Shown here: in pieces, positions 36,195-46,395 of the stretch | How the letters are laid out: every line of letters begins with the position of its first letter | Numbering within the stretch: position 1 is the stretch's first letter | DNA from: Mycolicibacter sp. MU0102 | GTDB lineage: Bacteria > Actinomycetota > Actinomycetes > Mycobacteriales > Mycobacteriaceae | NCBI RefSeq assembly: GCF_963378105.1 | Contig: NZ_OY726398.1 | Location: forward strand, 3,286,001 to 3,350,000 | Direction of reading: 5' to 3' | Length of the DNA stretch: 64,000 nt | Translations under genes and position numbers: made by a program | Notes under the pieces: model-generated | Told to the model about the DNA's origin: nothing | Seen by the model: only the letters and a program-made list of their open reading frames with translations | The model's database searches: none

Positions 36195-37896
36195 CGACGC
36201 ACCCGAGGAAGGTCCGAACCCCCTGCGCGACAAACTTTCTCATTTGCAACTGCGCGAACTGCTGGTCGGTGTGCAAGACCGGGTGCAGCAGATCGTGGAG
36301 GGCCGCGACCGTCTCGACGGGCTGCTGGCGGCGATGCTGGCCGTCACCTCGGGCTTGGAACTCGACGAGACCCTGCGCACCATCGTGCAGACCGCTACCA
36401 ATCTGGTCGATGCCAAATACGGTGCGCTGGAAGTACACGATCGCCACCGCCGAATGCAGCAGTTCGTCTACGAGGGCATCGACGACGACACGTTCGTCAA
36501 GATCGGCCGGCTGCCCCAGCAGGTGGGGGTGGTCGGTCTGCTGATCGACGAACCCCAAACCCTGCGACTGGACGACCTGTCCAAACACCCTGCCTCCATA
36601 GGTTTTCCACCACACCATCCATTGATGCGGACATTCCTCGGCGTGCCGGTGGGCGTGGGCGGCGAAGTCGTGGGCAATCTCTACCTCGCCGAGAAGGCCA
36701 ACGGACAGCCATTCAGCGAAGACGACGAGGTGCTGGTTCAGGCGCTGGCCGCCGCCGCTGGGATCGCGATTGCCAACGCCCGGTTATACGCGCAGGCCAA
36801 GGCGCGGCAATCCTGGATCGAATCCACCCACGGCATCGCGACCGAGCTGCTGTCGGGAACCGACCCCTCCACGGTGTTCCGGCTGATCGCTGAGGAGGCC
36901 AGCAAGCTCACCGGTGCCGAGTCGGCGCTGGTGGCCATCCCGCTGGACGAGGAAGCCGCCGAAGCGGAGGTCAGCGAACTCCTGGTGGTCGAAACCATCG
37001 GGCCGACAATGGCTTGCCTGTCCGGGGAAACCCTCCCGGTGACCGGCTCACCGGTCGGCGAGGCCTTCTCGATGCGGGAGCCGCAGCGAGTCGACCGGCT
37101 GACGCTGAGCGGTGTGCGCGCGGCCGGACCTGCCCTGATACTTCCGCTGCGCACCGCCGACGCGGTGGCCGGAGTGGTCGTGGTGATGCGGCACACCACC
37201 ACTCCCCCGTTCAACACCGAGCAACTCGACATGATGGCTGCGTTCGCCGATCAGGCCGCGCTGGCTTGGCAGCTGGCCACCACGCAGCGCCGCATGCACG
37301 AACTCGACGTGGTCACCGACCGGGACCGGATCGCCCGCGACCTGCACGACCATGTGATCCAACGGCTGTTCGCCGTGGGGTTGTCATTGCAGGGCACCAT
37401 TCCACGCAGCCGGGATGCCACGGTGCAGCACCGGCTCTCCGATGCGGTCGACGACCTGCAGGCGATCATCGGCGAGATCCGCACCACGATCTTCGACCTG
37501 CACGGCGTCGCCTCCGCGGCGACACCATTGCGGCAGCGACTGGACAACGCGGTGGCCCAATTCTCCGGATCGGGACTGCACACCACCGTGCAGTTCGTGG
37601 GCCCGCTCTCGGTGGTGGAGCCGGGTCTGGCCGATCACGCCGAGGCGGTGGTCTCCGAGGCGGTCAGCAATACGGTCAGGCATTCGGGCGCCACCGCAGT
37701 GACCGTGCAGATCAAGGTCGAAGACGACCTGAGCATCGAGGTCAGCGACAACGGCCGCGGGCTGCCCGAGGTGATCAACCGCAGCGGCCTGGCCAACCTG
37801 CGGCAGCGCGCCGAGCAGGCGGGCGGAACCTTCAGCGTCGCATCGGCCCCCGGTGGCGGGACGGTGCTGCGCTGGGCCGCTCCCCTGGTGTCGTAG
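36187..37896 (+). CDS. devS: Redox/NO/hypoxia sensor histidine kinase DevS (DosS)
   Basis: A 569-residue soluble kinase. GAF-A (about 60-200) holds the heme; the expected proximal ligand is in GFPPHHPLMRTF (H144, matching M. tuberculosis H149). GAF-B (about 230-375) follows. A HisKA_3 phosphoacceptor is in RIARDLHDHVIQRLF (H387), then an HATPase domain ends with NGRGLPEV and LRQRAEQAGG. Oxygen, NO and CO bind the heme and set kinase activity on DevR. It closely resembles M. tuberculosis DevS. A second sensor DosT, if any, is not in this window. Confidence 0.96.
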   Translation: MTDDAPEEGPNPLRDKLSHLQLRELLVGVQDRVQQIVEGRDRLDGLLAAMLAVTSGLELDETLRTIVQTATNLVDAKYGALEVHDRHRRMQQFVYEGIDDDTFVKIGRLPQQVGVVGLLIDEPQTLRLDDLSKHPASIGFPPHHPLMRTFLGVPVGVGGEVVGNLYLAEKANGQPFSEDDEVLVQALAAAAGIAIANARLYAQAKARQSWIESTHGIATELLSGTDPSTVFRLIAEEASKLTGAESALVAIPLDEEAAEAEVSELLVVETIGPTMACLSGETLPVTGSPVGEAFSMREPQRVDRLTLSGVRAAGPALILPLRTADAVAGVVVVMRHTTTPPFNTEQLDMMAAFADQAALAWQLATTQRRMHELDVVTDRDRIARDLHDHVIQRLFAVGLSLQGTIPRSRDATVQHRLSDAVDDLQAIIGEIRTTIFDLHGVASAATPLRQRLDNAVAQFSGSGLHTTVQFVGPLSVVEPGLADHAEAVVSEAVSNTVRHSGATAVTVQIKVEDDLSIEVSDNGRGLPEVINRSGLANLRQRAEQAGGTFSVASAPGGGTVLRWAAPLVS

Positions 37897-37911
37897 CCGC
37901 CGCAGTGCGCC

Positions 37912-38988
37912 TCAGGCGTAGAGCGCCAGCCCGTCGGCGGCTCGCGGTTCGGCCTCGCGGACGTCGGCGGCCAGCCACTGGACGGTGTCGTTGAGGAAGC
38001 GCCGCGGGGTTGCCGGCAGCGGATCGGCATTGATCGGCGCCCAGCCCACCCGCAGCAGCATCTGCGGATAACCGCTGGTTCCGAATACGTCGCGGCGCAC
38101 CGCGGCGCGGGTCTCGGCGATCTCCAGCGGCTCGGTGACCGGGCAGCTGGCCAGCCCCAACGCGGTCGCGGTCAGCAGCACCACGCTGGTGGCCTCCCCG
38201 GATCGCAGCTGCGCCAGCCGGTCGTCGGTCTCGGTGCCCAGCGCCAGCATCACGGCACGGTCCTCGGCCGGGACGGCACCCGGCGGCTGGGCCAGTGCCG
38301 GCCCGGCGAAGAACCGGCCCGGAATCGGGGCGCCGGCATCGGGTGCTGGAACACTGTGCGCCGGAACGCCGGCCACCGACCCGTAGCGTCCGCTCCAGGT
38401 CGCCAACTCGGCGAGGTACTCGTAATCGGTGCGGTGCTCGAACACCGCGCGGGCCACCACCGCGTTCAGCCGGTCCAGGGCGTCGACTTGGCGCAGCATC
38501 ACGCCCGCCCGGGCGGCACGCGCGCCCATCAATGCGATGTCGGCGCCGGCCACCGGCCAGCCGCTGAAGTTCCGCCGGTCGGTGCGCCGCCGCGGGATCG
38601 CCGCCGCCAGCGCGACGTCGACCTGGGAGAGATCGGCTTGCGGACCCGGCGGGCACAGCTCGATCGAGGCCAGCAGGTCGGGGTGGCCCGGGTCGGGTAG
38701 CCGACGAACCTTGACCTGTTGGCCCAGCGCGGCGAAGGCGACCACGCAGTGATGCAATGCCGCGCCGCAGCTCAAGATCATGCCCCGACCGTCGGGGTCG
38801 ACATTGCGCAACTGCAGATCGGACTCGACGTACAGGTCCAGCCGGGGCGAGGACGGCGTCGGGTCCACCCGCCAGCGCCAGGGTTGGGAATTGTGCACCG
38901 ACGGCGCCCGTGCTGCCAGCACTAGTGCGGTTCGGATGGTCTCCCGGACGGCCGCGGCGTCCGGGTAACCCGCGAGCTGTTCATCCAC
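37912..38988 (-). CDS. Acg/Rv3131-type nitroreductase-family protein
   Basis: A 358-residue nitroreductase-fold protein with the Acg-family N-terminus APSVHNSQPWRWRV, two repeated half-domains, AAAIPRRRTDRRNFS, TWSGRYGSVAGVPA and a C-terminal GYPQMLLRVGWAPIN. It is the apparent orthologue of M. tuberculosis Rv3131. That gene also lies convergent to devS, so this part of the order is conserved. Family members are strongly DosR-induced; they bind FMN-like cofactor remnants and lack ordinary nitroreductase activity. The GTG start follows AAAGGGG. A candidate DosR box lies about 140 bases upstream. Confidence 0.92.
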   Translation of the reverse strand: MDEQLAGYPDAAAVRETIRTALVLAARAPSVHNSQPWRWRVDPTPSSPRLDLYVESDLQLRNVDPDGRGMILSCGAALHHCVVAFAALGQQVKVRRLPDPGHPDLLASIELCPPGPQADLSQVDVALAAAIPRRRTDRRNFSGWPVAGADIALMGARAARAGVMLRQVDALDRLNAVVARAVFEHRTDYEYLAELATWSGRYGSVAGVPAHSVPAPDAGAPIPGRFFAGPALAQPPGAVPAEDRAVMLALGTETDDRLAQLRSGEATSVVLLTATALGLASCPVTEPLEIAETRAAVRRDVFGTSGYPQMLLRVGWAPINADPLPATPRRFLNDTVQWLAADVREAEPRAADGLALYA

Positions 38989-39120
38989 GGCCCGGCCCCT
39001 TTCTTCCCTTGCGGTCCCGAGCCCGATTCCCGCTGAGCCCAAGAGGACCTTGCGCTATTCACGATCCTCCGTTTCCCAGCGGTCCGGCCAGGGCACGAAG
39101 ACCCGCACCTGCTCCGCCGA

Positions 39121-39140
39121 CTCGGGACTTCTGGCCCTGC
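39121..39140. promoter_or_regulatory. Candidate DosR box upstream of the Rv3131-type gene
   Basis: The core GGGACTTCTGGCCC (39124-39137) matches the DosR consensus TTSGGGACTWWAGTCCCSAA at 13 of 20 positions overall, with the conserved GGGACT half-site intact. It is in the 204-base gap between the lpqB stop and the start of the nitroreductase gene, the only gene reading from it. Confidence 0.45.
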
Positions 39141-39192
39141 CTGCCTGCGCGATGCGGGCGGAGATGAGAGCGGGGCGCGGGGGTTCTGTCGC

Positions 39193-40959
39193 TCAGCCCG
39201 GCAGTACCGGCAGCGCGCCACTCACCATGAACGGCCCCAGCGGCGACCAGCTCTGCTCGTCCTCGGCCGCCGCGGACGACAGCGCGAGCACGCCGCGCGG
39301 GTCGGCCACATAGACCGTGGACGGGTCGGCGACGATCGTCGACACCGGCAGCTGCAGGTTGCCGTTGGGCGCATCGGAGTTGACCCCGTCGATGTTGACG
39401 TAGGACACCGGATGCTTGGGATCGGATCGGCTCACCACGATGTCGTCGCCGGTGCGCCAGCTCAGCGACACCGCCGAGGACCCCAGCCCGAAACCCAGCC
39501 GGCGCGGGTAGTGCAGCACGAACTGGCCGCCCGGCATCTGCTCGACACCGGCCAGGATCACCTGTCCGCCGATCACCATGGCCGCCCGGGTGCCGTCGCG
39601 GGACAGTTGCAGCTCGCTGATCGGGCCGGGGAACCGCGCGGAGACCGCCCCGGAGTCCACCGGGATCCGGGCCGGGCGGCCCGTTGCGACTTCCTGGATG
39701 GCCCGCAGCACGTTGTTGCCGTCGACCACCACCCACACGGCTTCGTCCAGCGACCAGCTGGGCCGCGACAGGGTGTGCCCCTCAGCCGCCTGCACCGCCT
39801 CGCCGCCGAGATCACCGATCCACAGGGTGGCCTCCGGGTCACCGGGGTGCACCACCACCGAGGCCACTTGGCGGCCATTGCGCGACAGCGCGCACGACTC
39901 CTGATCGGGCTCGCGGCCGAACGCGCCCGGCACCCGGTTGGCCTGCTGCCCATCCAGCACCAGCAGCGAACCACCCACCAGCGCATGTATCCCCGCACCG
40001 GCTCCATCGGAGGCGCCCGGATCGGTGGTGGCCACATCCGAGGTGGTCCACCCGTCGGGGAACCGGTCGTCGAGCGCCGCACCGTCGGCGTCAATCACGT
40101 AGGGACCCTTGATATCAGCTCGGGCCAGCGTCCAGATGAGTTGCGCGGCAAGCAATTTTCTGGTGTTCGGGTCGGTCGCCGACAAGCTGTCCAGGTCGAT
40201 CTTCGCGCCACCGTAGCCGCGGCCAACCCCGCTCTTGCCCCCGTCCGCGCGAGTCACCGGCCCGCGCAGTCGCACTGGCGGCGACAGCAGGTTGCGCACC
40301 CCGGCCATCTCGGGGCGGGGGCCGGCGATCAGCTTGGACACCAGTTCGGTCGCCAACTGGTCGGGGTCGGACACCGCCACGTAGCGGGGGTCGGGAACCA
40401 CCGTCTTGCCGGTCGGGTCGACGAAGTAGAGCGTGTTGCGCTTGTAAGTCGCCTGGAACTGCTGCCAGTCCAGGAATACCCCGTTGGGCAGCCGGTCGAT
40501 ACGCCAGCCGTCGGAAGTCTTGAGCAGTTCGATCGGCTCCGGGGCCGGCAGGGCGCCCTCGGCGGTCTCGAACACCCCCATGTCCGACAGCGACCCCAGC
40601 ATGTCGGCGCGCATCGTGACCGCAACCCGGCCGGCACTGCGCGTCTCGACGAACACCACATTGTCGATCAGCAACGCGCTACCGGCGTCGTCCCAGGAGT
40701 CCGACGCCTCCTGGGTGAGGAACTGGCGCGCCGCCCGGTGCCGGTTGGCCGGATCGGCGGTCGCCTTGAGGAATTCCCGCAGCAGCACATCGGGATCCAT
40801 GCCCGGGGTGGGCTTGGGCAGCACTGACGGCGGCGGCGCCTCCACCGTCCCGATCGCCTGCGGCGCTGAGGTGCTGGGCACCCCGGCGCAGCCCGCCAGC
40901 GCGCCGACCAGCGCCGCCACGGCCAACAGCCGTGTCGCAATCCTGTTGCGGCGCATCAT
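39193..40959 (-). CDS. lpqB: Lipoprotein LpqB, MtrAB accessory factor
   Basis: A 588-residue lipoprotein. The signal peptide ends in the lipobox LAGC (about C24). A GerMN-type domain in the first half (DVLLREFLKATADPANRHRA region and following) precedes a C-terminal beta-propeller-like half with repeated WSLDEAVWVVVDG/LSRDGTRAAMVI strands. LpqB interacts with the MtrB sensor domain and affects MtrA output and cell-wall permeability. Its ATG overlaps the mtrB stop (ATGA). The same order as Rv3244c. Confidence 0.95.
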   Translation of the reverse strand: MMRRNRIATRLLAVAALVGALAGCAGVPSTSAPQAIGTVEAPPPSVLPKPTPGMDPDVLLREFLKATADPANRHRAARQFLTQEASDSWDDAGSALLIDNVVFVETRSAGRVAVTMRADMLGSLSDMGVFETAEGALPAPEPIELLKTSDGWRIDRLPNGVFLDWQQFQATYKRNTLYFVDPTGKTVVPDPRYVAVSDPDQLATELVSKLIAGPRPEMAGVRNLLSPPVRLRGPVTRADGGKSGVGRGYGGAKIDLDSLSATDPNTRKLLAAQLIWTLARADIKGPYVIDADGAALDDRFPDGWTTSDVATTDPGASDGAGAGIHALVGGSLLVLDGQQANRVPGAFGREPDQESCALSRNGRQVASVVVHPGDPEATLWIGDLGGEAVQAAEGHTLSRPSWSLDEAVWVVVDGNNVLRAIQEVATGRPARIPVDSGAVSARFPGPISELQLSRDGTRAAMVIGGQVILAGVEQMPGGQFVLHYPRRLGFGLGSSAVSLSWRTGDDIVVSRSDPKHPVSYVNIDGVNSDAPNGNLQLPVSTIVADPSTVYVADPRGVLALSSAAAEDEQSWSPLGPFMVSGALPVLPG

Positions 40960-42605
40960 CCGATCCTCTCGGCGTGCTCGCGGGCCCGCTGACGACGCTC
41001 CCGACGCTCGGCGGCGCTCACCGGCTTCATCGGCAACGGGCTGGTGGTGACCTTGTGTCCGCGTACCAGCGGCAGGGTGAGCCGGAAGCAGGCCCCCTTG
41101 CCCGGCTCGCCCCAGGCCTCCAGCCGGCCCTGATGCAGCCGGGCGTCCTCCACACTGATCGCCAGGCCCAACCCGGTCCCGCCCGAGCGGCGCACCCGAG
41201 ACGGGTCGGCGCGCCAGAACCGGCTGAACACCAGCTTCTCTTCGCCCGGCCGCAAGCCCACGCCGTGGTCGCGCACCGTGACGGCCACCGTGTCCTCATC
41301 GGCGGCCATCCGAATCACCACCGGCTTGTGCTCGGCGTGGTCGATGGCGTTGGCGATCAGGTTCCGCAGAATCCGCTCCACCCGGCGAGGATCGACCTCG
41401 GCGATCACCGGTTCGCCAGGCATGTCGACCTTGAGTTGGACTCCGGCATCGGCAGTCAGGTGACCCACGTTCTCCAGGGCGCTGTTGACCGTCGTGCGCA
41501 GGTCCACCGACTCGACGGACAATTCGGCCACACCGGCGTCGTGCCGGGAGATCTCCAGCAGGTCGTTGAGCAGAGACTCGAACCGGTCCAGTTCACTGAC
41601 CAACAGCTCGGTCGAGCGCCGCAGCGAGGGCTCGAGGTCTTCGCTGTGGTCGTGGATCAGGTCGGCGGCCATCCGCACGGTGGTCAACGGGGTACGCAGT
41701 TCGTGGCTGACGTCGGAGGTGAACCGGCGCTGCAGATTGCCGAACTCCTCGAGCTGGGTGATCTCACGCGAGAGGCTTTCGGCCATGTCGTTGAACGACA
41801 CCGCCAGCCGGGCCATGTCGTCTTCACCGCGAACCGGCATCCGTTCGGACAGATGCCCCTCGGCGAAGCGCTCGGCGATCCGCGACGCGGACCGCACCGG
41901 CAGCACCACCTGCCGCGACACCAGCAAAGCGATACCGGCCAGCAGCACCAGCAGCACCAGGCCGCCGGTGGCGATCGTCCCGCGCACCATGCTGATCGTG
42001 TTGCGTTCGGTGCCCAGCGGATAGATCAGATACAGCTCCAGGTTGGTGATCCGAGACGTCGTCGGTGTCCCGATCACCAGCGCCGGACCCGAAAAGCCCT
42101 CGACGTGCACGGTCGCGTACTGGTAGCTGACCTGACCGGCCTTGACGAATTCCCGCAGCGCGGCCGGAACCTGATCCACCGGCCCGGCAGTGGTCGCCGC
42201 GCGCGGCCCTTCGCCAGGCACCACAAGGACCGCGTCGAACGCGCCTGCCGTGCCGCTGCCGGCAGCCGGGTCGGTCTTGGACATCAGCGTGTTGCGAGCC
42301 AGCTGCAGACTCGACGTCAGCGAACGGGCCTCCTCACCGCCGACGATGCCACCGGCCGTGACCCGTGCCCGCACGATCTGCTCGGTGGCCGCCCGGACCT
42401 TGACGTCGAGCACCCGGTCGGTGATCTGGCTGGTCAACACGAAACCGAGACCCAGGATCACCACAGCCGACATGCCCAGCGTCAGCACCACAACCCGCAG
42501 TTGCAGCGAACGTCGCCAGGCGATCTGCACCGCGCGGCGCAGTGTGTTCACACCGAGCAGTAGTGGACCCGACCTCCGGGGGCGCCGTTTGGAGCTGAAG
42601 ATCAC
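40956..42605 (-). CDS. mtrB: Sensor histidine kinase MtrB
   Basis: A 549-residue membrane kinase. N-terminal helix (about 35-55), extracytoplasmic domain with the VDQVPAALREFVKAGQ and YQYATV segments, second helix (GLVLLVLLAGIALLVSRQV), HAMP (RSASRIAERFAEGHLSERMPV), DHp with SDVSHELRTPLTT, and ATPase N-box (NLIANAIDHAEH), DHGVGL and GGTGLGLAIS. It locates to the septum and phosphorylates MtrA to control division and peptidoglycan genes. The GTG start gives IFSSKRR, matching Rv3245c; an ATG 21 bases upstream is an alternative. A palindromic repeat sits across the upstream region. Confidence 0.95.
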   Translation of the reverse strand: MIFSSKRRPRRSGPLLLGVNTLRRAVQIAWRRSLQLRVVVLTLGMSAVVILGLGFVLTSQITDRVLDVKVRAATEQIVRARVTAGGIVGGEEARSLTSSLQLARNTLMSKTDPAAGSGTAGAFDAVLVVPGEGPRAATTAGPVDQVPAALREFVKAGQVSYQYATVHVEGFSGPALVIGTPTTSRITNLELYLIYPLGTERNTISMVRGTIATGGLVLLVLLAGIALLVSRQVVLPVRSASRIAERFAEGHLSERMPVRGEDDMARLAVSFNDMAESLSREITQLEEFGNLQRRFTSDVSHELRTPLTTVRMAADLIHDHSEDLEPSLRRSTELLVSELDRFESLLNDLLEISRHDAGVAELSVESVDLRTTVNSALENVGHLTADAGVQLKVDMPGEPVIAEVDPRRVERILRNLIANAIDHAEHKPVVIRMAADEDTVAVTVRDHGVGLRPGEEKLVFSRFWRADPSRVRRSGGTGLGLAISVEDARLHQGRLEAWGEPGKGACFRLTLPLVRGHKVTTSPLPMKPVSAAERRERRQRAREHAERIG

Positions 42606-42615
42606 TGGCGCTTCT

Positions 42616-42633
42616 CTCCCCCGCAAGCGGGAG
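42616..42633. repeat. Small palindromic element before mtrB
   Basis: CTCCCCCGC, AA, GCGGGAG forms an imperfect hairpin in the 105-base mtrA-mtrB gap, immediately followed on the plus strand by GTACCCCC. This sequence type is scattered widely through mycobacterial genomes (from memory). On the coding strand it also supplies the GGGGGAGAG that serves as the mtrB ribosome binding site, so folding could limit MtrB translation. Confidence 0.4.
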
Positions 42634-42710
42634 GTACCCCCACAGCCTCATCCTTGGCGCTCGGCATCGTCGAAGACGCGAAGATCACCGCAGCTGCTCC
42701 CCGGTGGGGA

Positions 42711-43397
42711 TCACGGAGGTCCGGCCTTGTAACCCACTCCTCGGACGGTCAGCACCACAGTCGGGTTCTCCGGGTCTTGCTCCACCTTGGCCCGCAGGCG
42801 CTGGACGTGCACGTTCACCAGTCGGGTGTCCGCCGGATGGCGATATCCCCAGACCTGTTCGAGAAGCACCTCACGAGTAAACACCTGCCGTGGTTTGCGT
42901 GCCAGCGCCACCAGCAGGTCGAACTCCAACGGGGTCAGCGAAATCTGCTCACCGGCCCGGCTCACCTTGTGTGCCGGCACGTCGATGTCGATGTCGGCGA
43001 TCGAGAGCATCTCGGCCGGCTCGTCGTCGTTGCGGCGCAGCCGGGCCCGCACCCGGGCCACCAGCTCCTTGGGCTTGAACGGCTTCATGATGTAGTCGTC
43101 GGCGCCGGACTCCAGCCCAAGCACCACGTCGACGGTGTCGGTCTTGGCGGTCAGCATCACGATCGGGACACCGGAGTCCTTGCGCAGCACCCGACAGACG
43201 TCGATGCCGTTCATGCCGGGCAGCATCAGGTCCAGCAGCACCAGGTCGGGCCGCAGCTCGTGCACCGCGGTGAGCGCCTGGGTGCCGTCACCGACGACCG
43301 CGGTGTCGAAACCCTCCCCACGCAACACGATGGTGAGCATCTCGGCCAGCGACGCGTCGTCGTCGACGACAAGAATCCTTTGCCTCATGGCGTACAT
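42711..43397 (-). CDS. mtrA: Response regulator MtrA
   Basis: A 228-residue OmpR-family regulator, the partner of MtrB. The receiver has ILVVDDD and the phosphoacceptor in LVLLDLMLPGMNG (about D56-57), with lysine in IMKPFKPKELVAR. The winged helix carries LTPLEFDLLVAL and VLTVRGVGYKAGPP. Essential in M. tuberculosis; controls oriC-linked, division and cell-wall hydrolase genes. The start chosen (MYAMRQRIL) keeps the normal 228-residue length; a second ATG three codons in is possible. Confidence 0.97.
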   Translation of the reverse strand: MYAMRQRILVVDDDASLAEMLTIVLRGEGFDTAVVGDGTQALTAVHELRPDLVLLDLMLPGMNGIDVCRVLRKDSGVPIVMLTAKTDTVDVVLGLESGADDYIMKPFKPKELVARVRARLRRNDDEPAEMLSIADIDIDVPAHKVSRAGEQISLTPLEFDLLVALARKPRQVFTREVLLEQVWGYRHPADTRLVNVHVQRLRAKVEQDPENPTVVLTVRGVGYKAGPP

Positions 43398-43449
43398 GGT
43401 GTCACCAGAACGTGACAAAACGTGGCTATCACACGCGCGTTTCGCAGAG

Positions 43450-44079
43450 TTACCCGCGCATTTCGGCCGCCAGAGCAGCCGCATCGACCGTCGGGCCGAC
43501 TACCTGCCAGCGCCCAGCAAACTCAGTTTGGGCCAACCCTCGGTACACCTCGCCGGTGCGGCGCTGCAGACCGTCGTCGCGCTCGTAGCTGTCGCGGGAG
43601 CGTGTGGCGTCGCGCTCCTCGCGGTGCCGGGCCCGTTGCGCGGCGAGTTCGGTGGGCACGTCGAGCAGCACCTGCCAGTCCGGAGCGGGAAGCGCGAGTC
43701 GCTCGAATTCCAGCCGGCGCACCCAGCCCACCATCTCCCCGTCGGCGTCCTGATGCAGCCGGGCGGCGCTGTAGGCGGCGCTGGAGGCGACGTACCGGTC
43801 CAGGATCACCACGTCGTTTCCGCGGCACAGCGCGTCGATCTCGTCCTTGGCGCCGGCGCGGTCCAGCGCGAACAACATCGCCATCGCATACACCGAGTCG
43901 GCCAGATCGCCGTGCTGTCCGTGCAGCGCCTCGGCGGCCACATCGGCGGTCACCGAGACGCCGTAGCGCGGGAACGCCAACGTGGCCACCGACTGCCCGG
44001 CCCCCTCGAAGGCCGTGCGCAACCCTTGGGCCAGGGTGTTCTTACCGGCGCCGTCAACGCCTTCGATCGCGATCAGCAC
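43450..44079 (-). CDS. tmk: Thymidylate kinase
   Basis: A 209-residue P-loop kinase converting dTMP to dTDP. Walker A is IEGVDGAGKNTLAQGL, the DR[Y/H] motif appears as ILDRYVASSAA, and FPRYG is the dTMP-binding proline loop. The lid arginines lie in ARHREERDATRSRDSYERD. Order sahH-tmk-mtrA matches Rv3248c-Rv3246c. It lies 52 bases before mtrA and likely leads the tmk-mtrA-mtrB-lpqB transcript. Confidence 0.96.
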   Translation of the reverse strand: MLIAIEGVDGAGKNTLAQGLRTAFEGAGQSVATLAFPRYGVSVTADVAAEALHGQHGDLADSVYAMAMLFALDRAGAKDEIDALCRGNDVVILDRYVASSAAYSAARLHQDADGEMVGWVRRLEFERLALPAPDWQVLLDVPTELAAQRARHREERDATRSRDSYERDDGLQRRTGEVYRGLAQTEFAGRWQVVGPTVDAAALAAEMRG

Positions 44080-44103
44080 GGCGGGAAGCCTAGCCGAGCG
44101 AAC

Positions 44104-44141
44104 ACAAAAGCCCCCATTTCCAGGCCGGAATGGGGGCTTTT
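44104..44141 (-). terminator. Intrinsic terminator downstream of sahH
   Basis: Perfect 14-base arms CAAAAGCCCCCATT (44104-44117) and AATGGGGGCTTTTG (44128-44141) flank a ten-base loop. On the minus strand this gives a GC-rich stem ending in TTTTG. It lies just after the sahH stop at 44161 and before the tmk start. It is one of the few classical terminators with a T-run in this window. Confidence 0.85.
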
Positions 44142-44160
44142 GCGTTTGGTCTCAGAGAGA

Positions 44161-45618
<1,458 letters not shown>

Positions 45619-45694
45619 CAGTACGCCCCCGTTAGGTTCGGTGAATTGGCTCCGCTACAAGCTACCGGCGCAGGCCAAAGTCTGCTCGGCCGGG

Positions 45695-46324
45695 TCATTC
45701 GGCGTCGACGACGCCATAGGTCTGTGCCGCGGGGGTGAACAGTCGCGCCAAGTCGGCAGCCACGTCGTGGTCGGCTTCCGGCGGCATGGAGACATAGCTC
45801 ATGGCCAGCCGCACGACGGCCCGCGCCAGGATTCCGGCGTCGTCGTCGCTGACCTTGACCCAGCTGTGCATGAACGACGACGTCAGCCGCGCTGAGCTGC
45901 GGGTGATGATCGGGCCGCTGTCGGTGGTGATGATCTGTAGCAGGTCCGGCTTGGCGGCCCCGGTGAGCAGCGAGATCACCAGCGGGTCGGCGGCCGAATC
46001 GGAGAAGAAGGACCGGAACCCCTCCAAGAACGCGGCGTGGATGTCGCCGACATTGTTGGACATGGCCCTGTCCACGGCGTCGACCAGGCGGTCGGCCAGC
46101 CTGACCGCATAGCCCTGCGCCAATCCCTGGCGCGAGCCGAATTCGTTGTAGATGGTCTGCCTGCTGACCCCTGCCGCCTCGGCCACCGCGGCCAGCGTGA
46201 TGGATGACCAGTCCCGCCGGGTCAGCAGTTCCCGCATCGCGTCGAGCACCGAGTCGCGCAGCAGCGCCCGGGATGCCTCGGCGTAAGGGATGCGTTTCAC
46301 CACCGCGAGATTAGCGGGTGTCAC
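45695..46324 (-). CDS. alkX: TetR-family regulator AlkX-type
   Basis: A 209-residue TetR repressor. The N-terminal helix-turn-helix is ITLAAVAEAAGVSRQTIYNEF, followed by an all-helical ligand domain. It corresponds to Rv3249c, which lies downstream of alkB-rubA-rubB and represses the alkane-hydroxylase operon. Its GTG start overlaps the stop of the rubredoxin remnant (GTGA), preserving the original operon coupling despite the loss of the rubredoxin genes. An alternative GTG lies eight codons downstream. Confidence 0.88.
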   Translation of the reverse strand: MTPANLAVVKRIPYAEASRALLRDSVLDAMRELLTRRDWSSITLAAVAEAAGVSRQTIYNEFGSRQGLAQGYAVRLADRLVDAVDRAMSNNVGDIHAAFLEGFRSFFSDSAADPLVISLLTGAAKPDLLQIITTDSGPIITRSSARLTSSFMHSWVKVSDDDAGILARAVVRLAMSYVSMPPEADHDVAADLARLFTPAAQTYGVVDAE

Positions 46325-46395
46325 GCCCGAGCAACCTCTACCAACTCGAATTCGGCCTTGGCCGCGCCGCGGTCGGGGCAGCGGTAGGCCGCCAT
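46321..46395 (-). pseudogene. Remnant in-frame fusion of rubA and rubB rubredoxin genes
   Basis: A 24-codon ORF begins MAAYRCP, the N-terminus of RubA-type rubredoxin, and continues DRG then AAKAEFELVEVARA, the C-terminal end of RubB. All of the iron-binding core is missing: rubredoxin needs two CxxC pairs, and only one cysteine remains, the second-motif cysteine having become arginine (CPDRG for CPDCG). The ATG overlaps the alkB stop (TGATG) and the TGA overlaps the alkX start, exactly as the ends of a rubA-rubB pair would. A single deletion between TGCCC-type repeats in the two genes explains it. The comparison with M. tuberculosis RubA/RubB is from memory. Confidence 0.85.

Noticed and set aside
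42603..42710. A small gene between mtrA and mtrB
   Set aside because: The only open frames are short and overlap a palindromic repeat; no ribosome binding site except that of mtrB.
45619..45694. An S-adenosylhomocysteine riboswitch before sahH
   Set aside because: The 76-base gap has no conserved SAH-aptamer core that I could recognise.
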